Positions 1-11,087 of a stretch of 64,000 bases of DNA are shown here, in pieces. This DNA comes from Blumeriella jaapii (taxonomy: Eukaryota; Ascomycota; Leotiomycetes; Helotiales; Drepanopezizaceae), in assembly GCA_009599575.1 (NCBI GenBank), contig VWND01000018.1, forward strand, positions 124,001 through 188,000. The letters are read 5' to 3'. The translations under genes were made by a program, and so were the position numbers. How positions within the stretch are numbered: the first letter of the stretch is position 1; every line of letters starts with the position of its first letter. Below the pieces are notes generated by a model. The model had not been told where the DNA came from. It did no database searches and worked only from the letters and a program-made list of their open reading frames with translations.

Positions 1-51
1 TTTTCGACAAGTAAACGTCGACTCGAGTGGATCGTGTGCTCATCTCATCTC

Positions 52-2315
52 TCAGATCCATCTCGCCCGTCCCCCGTCTCGCGCATCCTGCAAGATGGTC
101 GCGGCCGCCTTCTCGGACATGACGAGAATGGGCGCCGTGATGAACACGCCCGGGATCTTCGGGAACGAGCTCGCGTCGACGATGCGCAGGCCCTGCGTAC
201 CCTTGACGCGGAACCTGCTGTCGAGCACGGCATACGGGTCCGCGGCGGCGCCGATGCGGTTCGTGCAAGAGGCGTGGTGGCCCCAGGCGCGGTTCTTGAT
301 GTACGTGCCGAGCGCCTCGTCGCTCTGCACCTCCGGGCCGGGGGAGAACTCGGCGTAGTCGCTGCCGGGCAGCAGGTTCAGCACGGGCATGGTCTTGTAC
401 TTCTGGAGCGCCTGGCGCGACATCTTGAGCGCCTGCACCATCGCCGCGAGGTCCTTCTGGTCCGCGCCGCCGGCGGTGGTTCCGGTGTCGAAGTAGTTGA
501 AGTTGATGGCGGGCGGGTCGAGCGGGTCAGACGTGCGAAGGGTGACGGTGCCGGCGGTGTTGCGCGTGTGCGCCTTCAGCGTGTACCAGGAATAGCTGCC
601 GGAAAGTCAGGAGGTGGCAGAGAAGACGCCGTGACGAGGCCGAACCTACAAGTTGTGCTGGTCCACAATCTGCTTGTACCACTCGGGAAAGTACCCGGTG
701 AAGTTGGCGGGCGAGCCGAAGATAAACATGTCGACATCCGAGTCGTCAGCCGCGTCGGAGCGGGCAACCATGGTGGCAGCGAGTCCGTTAGTGGCGTATG
801 TGCCACGCTGAGCAAGGACGTATGGGTGGTTAGCCCATTGAGCGTAGCACTGATCGTGGGCTTTCGCGTCCAGGGTGCATCCGTCGAGGATGGGGAAGTC
901 GTCCTTGTGCTGGACGTTGAGCCCGATCTCGTATCGATCCTGCATGTTCTTGCCGACACCAGGGGAGTCGACGAGGACGGGGATGTTGAGGCTCTGGAGT
1001 TCAGACCGGGGTCCAATGCCGGAGAGCTTCAGCATCTGGACGCTGTTGTAAACACCTCCGGCGAGAATGACCTCTCTGGTGGCCTTGACGCTGCCGGCGG
1101 TTCCTCGACCGCCAGACAGAGGACTGGCGCGTAAAGGTGCTTGCCCTCGAGATATTGGACACCGACGGCTTTGGGCACGGCGCCAGAGCTATCGAAGTCG
1201 ACCTTGGTGACGAAGGTGTTGGTCTTGATGGTGAGGGGCTTGCCCTGGGCCACGACATCGTTGATGTGCTCGCGGACCGACTTGCGCGCGCCTTGGTCCA
1301 TGATGAGCGGGATGGGGTAGAAGCCGGTCGTGGAGTCGCGGCCAGGAACCCGGGCATTGGGGTCGCCCAACAGGGCAGTGGTGAGTCCGACTACAGGCTT
1401 GAGCAGATCCAAGCCAGGGGCAATGACTGCTGCTCCACCGGCAAGCTGGCGGACCAGCTGCGTGTCGCGGATGAGAATCGTTGGGTCGGTTGGCTCGACG
1501 TTCTGCCACTCGTAGACCTTGTCGAGATACTGAGACATGTTGGAAGCAGACCAGGAAGAGTCGCCGGTGATGTCGGCGATGTGGTTCCACTGTTGCACAG
1601 ATTGTCAGCAGGGCAACGTGTGTGAAACGCAGTCTCGCTTACGTCGCTATCGTGAGCTGTGATGAAGATCATGGCATTGTGGGTGACACATCCTCCGAGG
1701 GTACCGGCGCGAGGGTAGAGAATACCCTTGCCTTGGGCTCCGGGTGGTGGAGTGAGCCCAGTGTACAGACCATTGGGAGTATCGTAGACGTACTTCGGAT
1801 CTTGCTGAGCCCGTTTCTGGTCTTGATAGTGGTTCTGTGTCTCAGGTGAGCGCCCATCCACAGATGCACAAAGGAAAAAACTGGTTGGGAGGTCCCGAGA
1901 CGCGGGAATGCCTAGGAAGGACACCCGAGACAGCCAAAAGGCATTTACATGCGGGGGCTTGAGACTTACGACATAGAACTGGATGTGAATGTCAGCATGG
2001 CACTTGAGCAAATTCGAAAGCGGCGGAGCTACTCACGTCCCATCTGAGCTCTGGGTCGCCAGAGACTAGAGTCTGGAAGATTGGAACTGTCGTGTTGGGG
2101 TTGTTGCTCTGGTCATCTCCAGCCTCGATGAGCAGAACGCTGTGTCCTTCCAGGGCGAGGCGAGAAGCGAGAGGCCCTCCACCAGCACCGGATCCAACCA
2201 CGATGTACTCATACTCGGTAGAAGCAGAAGATGCATCGCTGATAGGTATTGCGGGCAAGGCAGACACAGCCGCCACGCCGAAAAGCAGGGCGGTCTTAAC
2301 AGCTTGGTATGCCAT
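52..2315 (-). CDS. Secreted GMC-family FAD oxidoreductase, with a one-base frame break
   Basis: Glucose-methanol-choline oxidoreductase, an FAD enzyme oxidising an alcohol or sugar; the substrate cannot be read. It starts with a hydrophobic signal peptide (MAYQAVKTALLFGVAAVSA), followed by the dinucleotide-binding motif VVGSGAGGGPLASRL and, at the C-terminus, the GMC_oxred_C block with HHASCTNRIG and FPKIPGVFITAP. I place exons at 2315-2037, 1970-1978 (9 nt), 1834-1643, 1589-650 and 595-52, all with GT..AG introns in phase. Exon 1589-650 is one base short: the frame ending in GKHLYA must shift at about 1125-1130 to enter SGGRGTAGSVKATREVILAGG, a conserved GMC block. With one base restored the product would be about 654 aa, normal for the family. 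The gene is therefore either a recent pseudogene or contains an assembly error. It sits 2.5 kb from the sugar transporter. Confidence 0.85.
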
Positions 2316-2392
2316 GATGAAAGAGAAGTGTCCAAGTGGAAGATCGAGCTTGAACGGTTAGATGCAGACCTCGCCGCCGGAGACGCTCTTTG

Positions 2393-2402
2393 CTTTTATA
2401 TA
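2393..2402 (-). promoter_or_regulatory. TATA box of the GMC oxidoreductase gene
   Basis: On the minus strand the sequence reads TATATAAAAG, 78 bp upstream of the GMC start codon. This is a normal distance for a fungal TATA element with a short leader. Confidence 0.6.
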
Positions 2403-4780
2403 CTCTTCATCGAGCGTCACCTCTGTTAACGCTCTTCAGACGCCGAGTGGTAAAACGAACTGGAGGAAGAAGAAAGGTAGTTCAGGTACAAGTGCTTGCC
2501 ATATATATATGTTTATGTTCTGTTTTGGTGTTGTGCAATATGTTGACGATTCCATGTGTGTTCATGCTGAACAGAGGGCCAATTGGATATTATACACGAT
2601 GGGGAGCAGTTGCATCCGGTGGATCAGCCCTCGTGCACCGGGCAAGGGGGTCTAGTCCAAAATGGAGTGGTAGTTAGCCGCGTGGATCATCTTAACCATG
2701 TGGAGAGAGGGTCTAGAGGGTAAGACCTGGAGCGAGAGAAGAGGGATTGCTATCCGTTAGCGTCGTTTGTCTGGAGGGGGGTTTAAGAATTTACACTGTA
2801 GCACACGTTTCGCATATAAGTTCTTATGCTGCACTTTTCGCATTGTGTGTAATTTCAGTGTCAGCTTGTCCTCTGACCTTGCACTTCTCCATATCCCAGG
2901 GGGCTGGAATGAGATCCACCCTTCCACCGAAATTCCATTATGAGGACTTGGTTCTGGTTCTCGTAGCGCTACGAGAATTGAGCAACCATAGATCATCTGC
3001 CCCTATCGACGAAACCACCCGTCCAAGATGCCTATGATCCTATCGATAATCTACAACATCCCCTGCTAAATCCCGCCAGTGTAAGTTTAGCTGACCTGAA
3101 TCTGCGGAAAAGGGGTCTCGCGCCACTTGCTTAGTGCTCAGCACTTTGGTAGTGATCTCCAAGGGCTGAGCCGTGGCTTCTTCCGACGTACAGCATGTAC
3201 AAAAGCATCTTGGGAGAATTGGGGGCTACACCCTTCTTTTGCCGAGAGCGGCTCGCGGTAGGTCGCCTTGCCATCCTGAGCTCGCAGTCTTACAGGCTGC
3301 CTTGCATGAATTGTCCGATCCACGTCAGGCACATGTAGTGTCGTATCGGGAGAGAATCTTTAGATTCTGTATTTCGCGACGTTTGTTTGCTCTCGGTAGA
3401 GTGCACAGACCATTTACCAGCAGCTCCTCTACATACGGCACAGTACCTTGGCGCTAGTCCACCATTCTGTACACACAGTAGCTCTCTCTCTATTCCTACA
3501 GGAATAGAGACACCTTTTGATTCTATTAGCTCCGGAGTATATTCTCCTCCAAGTCCTTTTAGCCAAGCCAAGACGGTAGTTCAGCATTGCAGCTCTTGCT
3601 ATTCCTGAGATTCTGGTCATGCTGCGATGCATTTTGTTTCTCGTCTCGACTTGCTTCTGCAGTGGAATCTAGAGAGTTCTCCATGAAAGTGTAGTGCTCA
3701 AAATTTGACTTAGATAAAACAGATCGTGCAAATGGCTGCCTTGGGACTCTGTTAGGGCGACATGGCCCAAATCCCATCAACCTCGGGACTCCTCGCGTGA
3801 ATCTTGCAGATCTTCGGATTGGGCATAGCGGCGGTGATCACCAAGACTAGATCTTTAGAACGCTAGGAAGATCGCAACCTGACATTTAGGAACCGCACGA
3901 ATTATGGCGAGAATGCGATGAAGAGAACTTTTTTTAAAGTATATAGCTTTTGGGAAAAACACAAGTGATCGATCATTCTTCAGTTCTCCCAGAAACAAGC
4001 GTAATATAGCTTGTTTAAGCGAGAGACAACATTCCATAGATAAGCGAATGTTTACGCTCCCTGAAACGCCCTGAGGCTTGCCAAGATTTTTGGATCTTGA
4101 GCTCTGCACCAGGACCAGCCACAAGTAAGCCTACCTCTGGAGAAGATCATCGCCATCCCACGCGCCACTCAGCGCTCTCGCCAACTCTTGCCTGGATTAT
4201 CCATCACGTCGGCCCGCAGCCACGCGGGCATCAAATTTCGGTTCATGGTCGAAAAGGTTGGAACGCTCTTATGATCTCCGCGCAGGATTGGCAACACCTT
4301 ACTTTATTTCTGCACAGTTGACCGGAACATTAGGATGTACGTCTGATAGATGCAATGCAATGAGATGATTGATCCAGTCTAAAGCTTTCGATTGTCATCT
4401 TATCATCACCAGTGTGGATAGAATTTGTTGCCTTCCTTTTCGAGATACTTGCGTTGTTTAACGCAGTCATTCGAATACTTGGAACTATCTCAATGTTTCA
4501 AAACGGCATCATATTCAGCTCCATCAAAGAAAGAAGGCGTAATGTTGCCTGGAACTTCAATTCTGCCTCCCTGAAAATATCCGAAAACGATCCAGAAGCA
4601 GTTTGGGCACCAAGTTCAGAATTAGAAAAGAGGTCTCGGAAACAACGACATTGACTTTTACGAAGCATGTGACAGGAAATTCCTATATATTGTCTGATAT
4701 CAGAGCCCAATTCAGTCACGCTATACCTTAAAGACGCAGGACGTGACTTTGGAAAATCAAGTTCAAATGACCTTCCAACT
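2403..4780. other. Intergenic region, no gene seen
   Basis: The stretch lies between the GMC promoter and the transporter's 3' end. Reading frames are short and look like no known protein. At about 3488-3511 there is an 11-bp inverted repeat (TCTCTATTCCT / AGGAATAGAGA, 2-bp spacer). Confidence 0.5.
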
Positions 4781-6424
4781 TCAGATATCACCATACCCGG
4801 CGCTTTGTGCCTCTAGTCTCGCCTTCTCCTTCTTGGCCTTCTGTATATTCAGCGACATCCTTACAGGCTTGACACCCGGAGTCTCGAACACGGCATCCAT
4901 CTCTTCCAAGGTCAATCCATGTGTCTCCGGGAAGATAAAGTACGCGAGAACCAGTTGGACCAGATTGTACCCAATGTACACAACCCAGATCTTGTACCCG
5001 ATCTTGTTTATGCCGACCGAGATGCCGTAGTTATTCACGGTCCCGGCAGCTCCTTGGATGAGACCATAGAGCGCCATACCTTTGGCTCGGAGAGCGAGCG
5101 AGAGAAGCTCTACTGGGTATAGATTGTGCATCGTAGCTATGAGAGTCGCGGAACTGGCTTGGAAGACGAAGATCCACACAACTGTGAGTGACGCCTGAGT
5201 GCTGGACCCGTGGACTTTGTACTGCCAAGATGTGATGGTCGCAGCAGTCTGCAAGGCAATGAAGACAACCAGGCCGGCAAAGACCAACGTACGTCGATTA
5301 AACCGGTCGATGATGAATGATCCTGCCACGGTGAACACAAAGTACACGGCGACCGAGCCGAGGTTGAAGCCAAGCTGTTGTTGAGAGTTGTCAATGCCGA
5401 TTGTCTCTAGAGCAGGGACCAGATATTGCCCGATGATCCCGCCGCCATTCCATTGTTGGAAGACGGAGTACATGACAAGCACGAGAACACGGTATCTGGC
5501 ACCTTTTTTGAAGAACGCCCGAAAATCCCAGACCTCCCTGTTTTTCGGAGTGGCGGCTAGCGAGACCTCTATCTGCTGAACGACGATGTTCACGAGAGGA
5601 TGATCTACATTGGTACCTTCTGTGGTGTGGTAACGAGCAATCATCTTCTTCGCTTCTGCCTTCTTCCCTTTCATGATCAGATAACGCGGAGATTCGGGTG
5701 CAATAAAGTAGATGGTGGCACAGACAATGGTTGGGAAGAGAGCTTCTAGAAGTAGCGGGATCCTCCATCCCCAATTTCCATCCATCTTATTGAAACCAAG
5801 CAGCGCCGCGCTCATGCCCAGACTCCCAACCTGAAAGCAAGCCCCGAACAGACCAACGAGGCGGCCGCGGAGATGAGCTGGGGCGACCTCTCCCATGTAT
5901 TGAGGAGCCGACATGAGGGCGGAGCCAAATCCGAGAAAGAACCGGCCAGCCATGAACATTGCCAGATTGGTAGACAGGCCTTGCAGTAGAGCCGCGAGGA
6001 TGACTATGAAGTTGCCCAAGAAATTGATACCTCGACGGCCAACAACATCCGACAATGCGAGAAAGGGCGCTCCACAGACGGTCCCAATGGTCATCAGAGC
6101 GTTGATAGTCGCAAAGGTCGTCCCGCTAGTACCGAAGCCAAAGAACTCATGCCACGCTGGGTAGGCATTGATGCCACCGATGACAGCCCAGTCGATGCCA
6201 AACCCTGCTTGATTGCAGCCCATCACAAACATCAGAAGGAAGATTCGAAAACTCGTCCATGACTTGAAGTGAAGCGATTCCCGAGAGAGCGCATAAACAT
6301 CGTCCTCGGTAAGACGAGCGATGATGATCTCTTCGACATGAGCAGGAGCTGTTTTATAGTCGGGAAGATTGCTGTTGTTGGTCTCGACTGCATCCAGCCC
6401 GCTGTCAAATCTGGAAGCCATCAT
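4781..6424 (-). CDS. MFS sugar transporter (sugar porter family)
   Basis: Single-exon 547-aa plasma-membrane sugar/H+ symporter of the Sugar_tr family. Family signatures are in the expected order: the loop DVVGRRGINF after TM2, PQYMGEVAPAHLRGRLVG before TM5, the PESPRYLIMKGK motif ending the first half, QQWNGGGIIGQYLVPA in TM7, and PETHGLTLEEMD after TM12. About twelve hydrophobic segments can be counted, and both termini are hydrophilic. Fungal proteins of this build include Lac12- and cellodextrin-transporter-like carriers of di- and oligosaccharides, so an oligosaccharide substrate is plausible but not shown. Two adjacent ATG codons occur at 6424 and 6421. It is divergent from the GH95 fucosidase across 632 bp, which suggests co-regulation. 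Confidence 0.93.
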   Translation of the reverse strand: MMASRFDSGLDAVETNNSNLPDYKTAPAHVEEIIIARLTEDDVYALSRESLHFKSWTSFRIFLLMFVMGCNQAGFGIDWAVIGGINAYPAWHEFFGFGTSGTTFATINALMTIGTVCGAPFLALSDVVGRRGINFLGNFIVILAALLQGLSTNLAMFMAGRFFLGFGSALMSAPQYMGEVAPAHLRGRLVGLFGACFQVGSLGMSAALLGFNKMDGNWGWRIPLLLEALFPTIVCATIYFIAPESPRYLIMKGKKAEAKKMIARYHTTEGTNVDHPLVNIVVQQIEVSLAATPKNREVWDFRAFFKKGARYRVLVLVMYSVFQQWNGGGIIGQYLVPALETIGIDNSQQQLGFNLGSVAVYFVFTVAGSFIIDRFNRRTLVFAGLVVFIALQTAATITSWQYKVHGSSTQASLTVVWIFVFQASSATLIATMHNLYPVELLSLALRAKGMALYGLIQGAAGTVNNYGISVGINKIGYKIWVVYIGYNLVQLVLAYFIFPETHGLTLEEMDAVFETPGVKPVRMSLNIQKAKKEKARLEAQSAGYGDI

Positions 6425-7056
6425 GAAGTTTAGCTAAAGAGCTAGAGATAACAGATCATGAACTCCATATGTAAACAAATTGGAGCGGTCCGAAGGTCGT
6501 AGTCCACCTCCGCATCTTCTAAATGCAACGCTGTACCACATAGAGAATCTGGAAATTCGGGTAAATCGCCCACCAACAGATCTTGGAGACTTGCCCCCGC
6601 ATCTACAACTCCCTTCCCCCGCACCCACCGAGAAGTGAACGCTTTCAAGACTGGGGAGCCGCTTGCTTGAGACATCCAGAAGCTGCTGAGCTTGCCTGTT
6701 CATTGGTGGAATTTCTTTGGTAGCTCGATTCCGGACCATACATGATTTCGAGTTTTTTAATTTGGCGCCTGTTTGTTTTCAAACCAAGAAGCTGCATATT
6801 AACCAATGTGCATGTTTATTGAGTTGCTGTGTTCATGCACTTGTTGTCAGTTAGGGGATGAGAAAGAATACTTCCAGCTTTTAAAGTCCCATGTCATCCC
6901 TTATGCGTTTTCGATAGGTTGATTCTACGAACCTATCTCGGTCTCAAATCCAATCACAAAACATCTTACTCGAGGCTTTCTTCATTTATCGATGAGCAGC
7001 GCATTTCTCGCCTCTTGAGATTCGACCGAGCTCGCTCTAAATTAATACGCAATACC
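6425..7056. promoter_or_regulatory. Divergent promoter shared by transporter and fucosidase
   Basis: This 632-bp gap separates the start codons of the MFS transporter (minus) and the GH95 enzyme (plus). No other gene lies in it. A shared control region is inferred from the layout; I could not assign a specific operator. Confidence 0.5.
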
Positions 7057-9337
7057 ATGGCGAACAGACTTCACTACACCGCGCCTGCAACGGAGTGGTC
7101 TCAAAGCCTTCCAATAGGCAATGGTCGACTGGGAGCTATGGTCTATGGTCGTACGACGACAGAGCTGCTGCAATTGAATGAGAACTCGGTGTGGTATGGA
7201 GGTGAGCAGAACAGGACACCGCGCCACGCCTTGAAGAATCTGCCACGACTCCGAGAATTCATTCGTGATGAAAAGCACAGTGAGGCAGAGGACCTAGCCC
7301 GGAGAGCCTTCTTCGCTACGCCACATAGTCAACGGCATTATGAGCCCATGGGTACACTCACGCTAGAGTTGGGACACGAAAAGAACGAGGTGACGGGATA
7401 TAGGAGAGAACTCGATTTGGAAAATGCCATCACGAGCGTACAGTACTCATACCGTGGTGTCAGATTCAAGCGGAATGCATTTGTTAGCGAGCCGGACAAT
7501 GTCATCGTCTTGCAGCTGGAGTCCTCAGAAAATTGTCAAATCACCCTTCGATTGACCCGCGTAAGCGAGCGAGAAGAGGAGACAAATGAGTTCGTGGACT
7601 CTATCACTGCTACCAGTGATGGATGTATCATTATGCATGCGACTCCGGGGGGTAAGGGGAGCAATAAGTTTTGTTGTGTGGTTCAAGTCGAGTGCGATGA
7701 TGGCGGGAAAGTCAACGCGATAGGTGGATGCTTAGTGATAGACTCCAAAAGAGCCACGCTCATTATCGCTTGTCAGACAACGTTCAGAGTAGGCGATGTT
7801 GAGTCTGCAGCACTGGAAGATGTAAGGCAGGCTATCTCGCGGCCTGATCTGCGAAGACGACACATTGAGAACTACAGGTCTCTATACTCCCGGGTCGAAC
7901 TCAAACTGAGAACAGACCAGCAAGATCTCCCAACGGACCAGCGACTTCAAGGACCTGTCGATCCTGGCCTCGTCAACCTTTATCATAATTTTGGTCGCTA
8001 TCTCCTCATCTCATGCAGTCGACCAGGTCTCAAAGCGCTTCCGGCAACATTACAAGGGCTCTGGAACCCTTCATTCCAACCTGCATGGGGAAGCAAATAC
8101 ACTATCAATATCAACACCCAGATGAATTACTGGCCTGCCAATATCGGTAACCTGGCCGAGTGCGAGATTCCACTCTTCGACTTGCTCGAGAGGATAGCTT
8201 TGCGGGGGAGAGATACCGCAGAAATGATGTACGGATGCCGTGGCTGGTGTGCTCATCACAATACTGATATCTGGGCGGATACCGATCCTCAGGACAAGTG
8301 GATGCCTGCAACCCGTAAGGTTGAATTTCTTGCTTGACGTGTTGTAACATAACTGAGGATTCCTAGTTTGGCCTCTTGCCGGAGCCTGGCTGTGTTGTCA
8401 CATCTGGGAACATTACATGTTCAGCAGTGACTCAGAACTTTTGAAACGGATGTTTCCCATCCTCAGAGGATCCGTTGAATTCGTCCTGGATTTCCTCGTC
8501 GAAGATCCTTCCGGACAATACCTCGTCACGAATCCGTCGCTTTCTCCCGAGAACACTTTCTTAGACGAGAACAACATGAAAGGTGTGCTGTGTGAAGGGT
8601 CTACAGTCGACATTCAGATTATCAATGCTTTGTTCGGTGCCTTTATCAATGCTCTGACAGAACTCGGTAGGAGAGATGATCTCCTCTCAGTAGTCATTCA
8701 ATCCCGAGATAGACTTCCTCCCATGTCCGTTGGCTCGTTTGGCCAGCTCCAAGAATGGCAAAAGGACTACGCTGAACACGAGCCGGGCCATCGGCACACT
8801 TCACACCTATGGGCGTTGTATCCCGGGAATACGATAAGTCCTCGCAAGACTCCCGATCTAGCGGCAGCGAGCGTAGTAGTCCTCAGACGCCGAGCAGAGA
8901 ATGGGGGTGGGCATACTGGTTGGAGCCGAGCATGGCTCATCAACCTCCACGCAAGGCTTGAAGATTCCGAGGGCTGCATAGAGCACATCAGGAGGCTCCT
9001 GAAAGACTCCACTTTGCCGAATCTGTTGGACAACCATCCACCATTTCAAATCGACGGCAATTTCGGTGGGTGTGCTGGTATTGTCGAAATGCTAATCCAG
9101 TCTCATGACGGCTTCATCCATTTGCTCCCTGCTTGCCCCTCAGTATGGAAGGCCGGACATCTGAGGGGGGTCAGGGCCAGAGGAGGATTCGAGATAAGCT
9201 TTTCATGGGAAGATGGTATTGTTCAGGAGCCTGTTCTTGTCAAGTCATTGCTCGGGAAGGACGCGATTCTTCAATTTCCTTCTGGGAAACGAGTAGCTCT
9301 CACTGGATGTGGGCCGCACTATGTTTGTCACAAATAG
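7057..9337 (+). CDS. GH95 family alpha-L-fucosidase, intracellular
   Basis: Glycoside hydrolase family 95, inverting 1,2-alpha-L-fucosidases that release L-fucose from fucosylated glycans. Exons are 7057-8314 and 8367-9337, separated by a 52-nt intron (GTAAGG..CCTAG). The product is 742 aa, the normal catalytic length. The N-terminus has the family block SLPIGNGRLGAMVYG followed by LNENSVWYGG. The catalytic (alpha/alpha)6 barrel shows NINTQMNYWPANIGNLAE, HHNTDIWADTDP, the TLWPLAGAWL block rebuilt across the intron, EHEPGHRHTSHLWALYPG and QIDGNFGGCAGIVEML. There is no signal peptide: the ATG sits in ACCATGG and is followed directly by the domain, so the enzyme probably acts in the cytosol after import of the substrate. 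That fits the divergent sugar transporter. GH95 also contains alpha-galactosidases, so substrate is likely but not certain. Confidence 0.93.
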
Positions 9338-9617
9338 AACATTTTCTGGTCGGAAAGCATGGGGCATAAAGATGTAGACAAATCAAAAATTGCCAGGCGG
9401 GAATTGATTTTTCCGCATCTCAGTCGTTTGTTGACCCACCCTCTCCTCTTTCTATCTTGCTTACAGTACTTACCCCGCACAACTGGCTGTGCGGATTCGT
9501 GGCCTCGCCTGTAAATGAAACTCATAAGGTGACGCCCGGGCAATATTTGTCAAGTAGGGCTTGATAGAACTTTCTTTGCTCGCAAGTCACATCTCGTGGC
9601 ACTCGGCACAAGGCGAG

Positions 9618-10866
9618 ATGTCTCGTGTTCTTCTTACGGGTATTGTCTCACAGACTTTCTGACTGGACCATCTGAACCTGACTGACCCTACGAAGGTGGA
9701 ACGGGATTCATCGCCTCCCATATGATCGGAATTTTGCTGAACCGCGGTCACTCGGTCGTTACCACTGTCCGATCAGAAGCGAAGATTGAGAAGCTCCAGG
9801 CTCTGTATCCAAATGTCTCCACCTCAAAGCTTGACTTTGTGATCGTTGGAGATGCTGGGAAGGAAGGTGTTTTTGACAGGGCTGTGATATCGGATCCGCC
9901 GTTTGACGTGGTGATCCATACTGCGTCTCCTGTGTGTTGACGATTTTGAACTTGCGCGATTGATTGCGCTAACAGAAAAAGTTCAATTTCAATGTAAAAG
10001 ATATCAAGACCGAACTCCTGGACCCTGCGTTGTATGGAACTATTGGTATGCACTTCGAGCCGCCAGCTTGCAAAATGTGCTGAAAAATGGAAGGTGTTTT
10101 GAAAGCTATAACGCAGCATGCGCCATCGGTGATGAAGGTTGTCATAACTTCTTCGATTGCCGCCATCGTGGACAGCATCAAGGCAAACGACCCACAGCAG
10201 ATCTATTCAGAAGCAGACTGGAATCCATTGAACTATGAAACGGCCTTGAAAGATGTTCGGAATGGCTATCGAGGTGTGTCTCCCTCTTCCCGGCTCACCA
10301 GGCAATCAATCGCAGCCCCCCTTGTTTCTGACACTGCTGAAGGCAGCAAACTCTTCGCCGAAAAGGCAGCATGGACGTTCCTTGAGACTGAGAAACCAAA
10401 TTTCACTATCGCTACCATCTGTCCACCGCTCGTGATCGGTCCAATAACGAGCTGCATCGCCAACCCCGTGGATCTCAACACCTCTAACCTCCGCATCCAC
10501 GAGTTTCTAATCGGCAAGTATGCAGGAACCGTCATTCCAGAGACAGGGAATTACCTCTGGGCCGATGTTCGCGACGTAGCACTGGCGCATGTTCGGGCGT
10601 TTGAAGTCGAAGAGGCGGCAGGGAAGCGCTTCTTCACTGTTGCCGGTCACTTTTGTAACAAGGAGATTGTGGAAATTTTGAGAAAGAGATTTCCAGAGTA
10701 TGCGGATATGTTGCCCGTCGAACAAGCGACTGGAGGAGGATATCCGGAAGAGGGGCCTTATGGGTTCAGCAATGTGAATAGTACAGAAATCCTTGGAATT
10801 AAATTCATGGGTTTGGAGAATAGTGTGGCAGATCTTGTTGGGTCGCTGAAACTCATTGGGGTGTGA
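9618..10866 (+). CDS. NAD(P)-dependent extended SDR (dihydroflavonol-reductase/Gre2-like)
   Basis: Extended short-chain dehydrogenase related to dihydroflavonol 4-reductase and yeast Gre2-type ketone/aldehyde reductases. Five exons rebuild a 341-aa protein: 9618-9639 (22 nt), 9696-9931, 9982-10045, 10094-10273 and 10343-10866. The joined N-terminus reads MSRVLLTGGTGFIASHMIG, a Rossmann TGxxGxxA-type nucleotide site. Later come DVVIHTASPFNFNV, VVITSSIAAI (catalytic Ser region) and the YRGSK catalytic YxxxK, which is formed exactly at the last splice junction. The last intron (69 nt) is a multiple of three without stops, so its retention would stay open. It lies 280 bp downstream of the fucosidase on the same strand. 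A role in sugar or aldehyde reduction for the cluster is an inference. Confidence 0.88.
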
Positions 10867-11087
10867 GAATGTAATGAAGGAAAGGAAAAGCCAACGCAGG
10901 GCCGAATATTATCTATTTAATCCTGGATCTATCTAATGCATCAATTTATACGGATGCTTGCTCTTCTCCTGTAAGTAACTCTACCCACTCCGGGTCTCCC
11001 TTCCGCATTCAATAACCCAGAGGCGAGGCCTTGCGGCGTTGAATCGGCAATATGAGTGACAACAAGAGCCAGTCTCGCTGCACTGTC

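Noticed and set aside
34..1134. Long plus-strand open frame opposite the GMC gene
   Set aside because: It is the antisense shadow of a GC-rich conserved enzyme, starts at a non-ATG codon and has no recognisable protein similarity.
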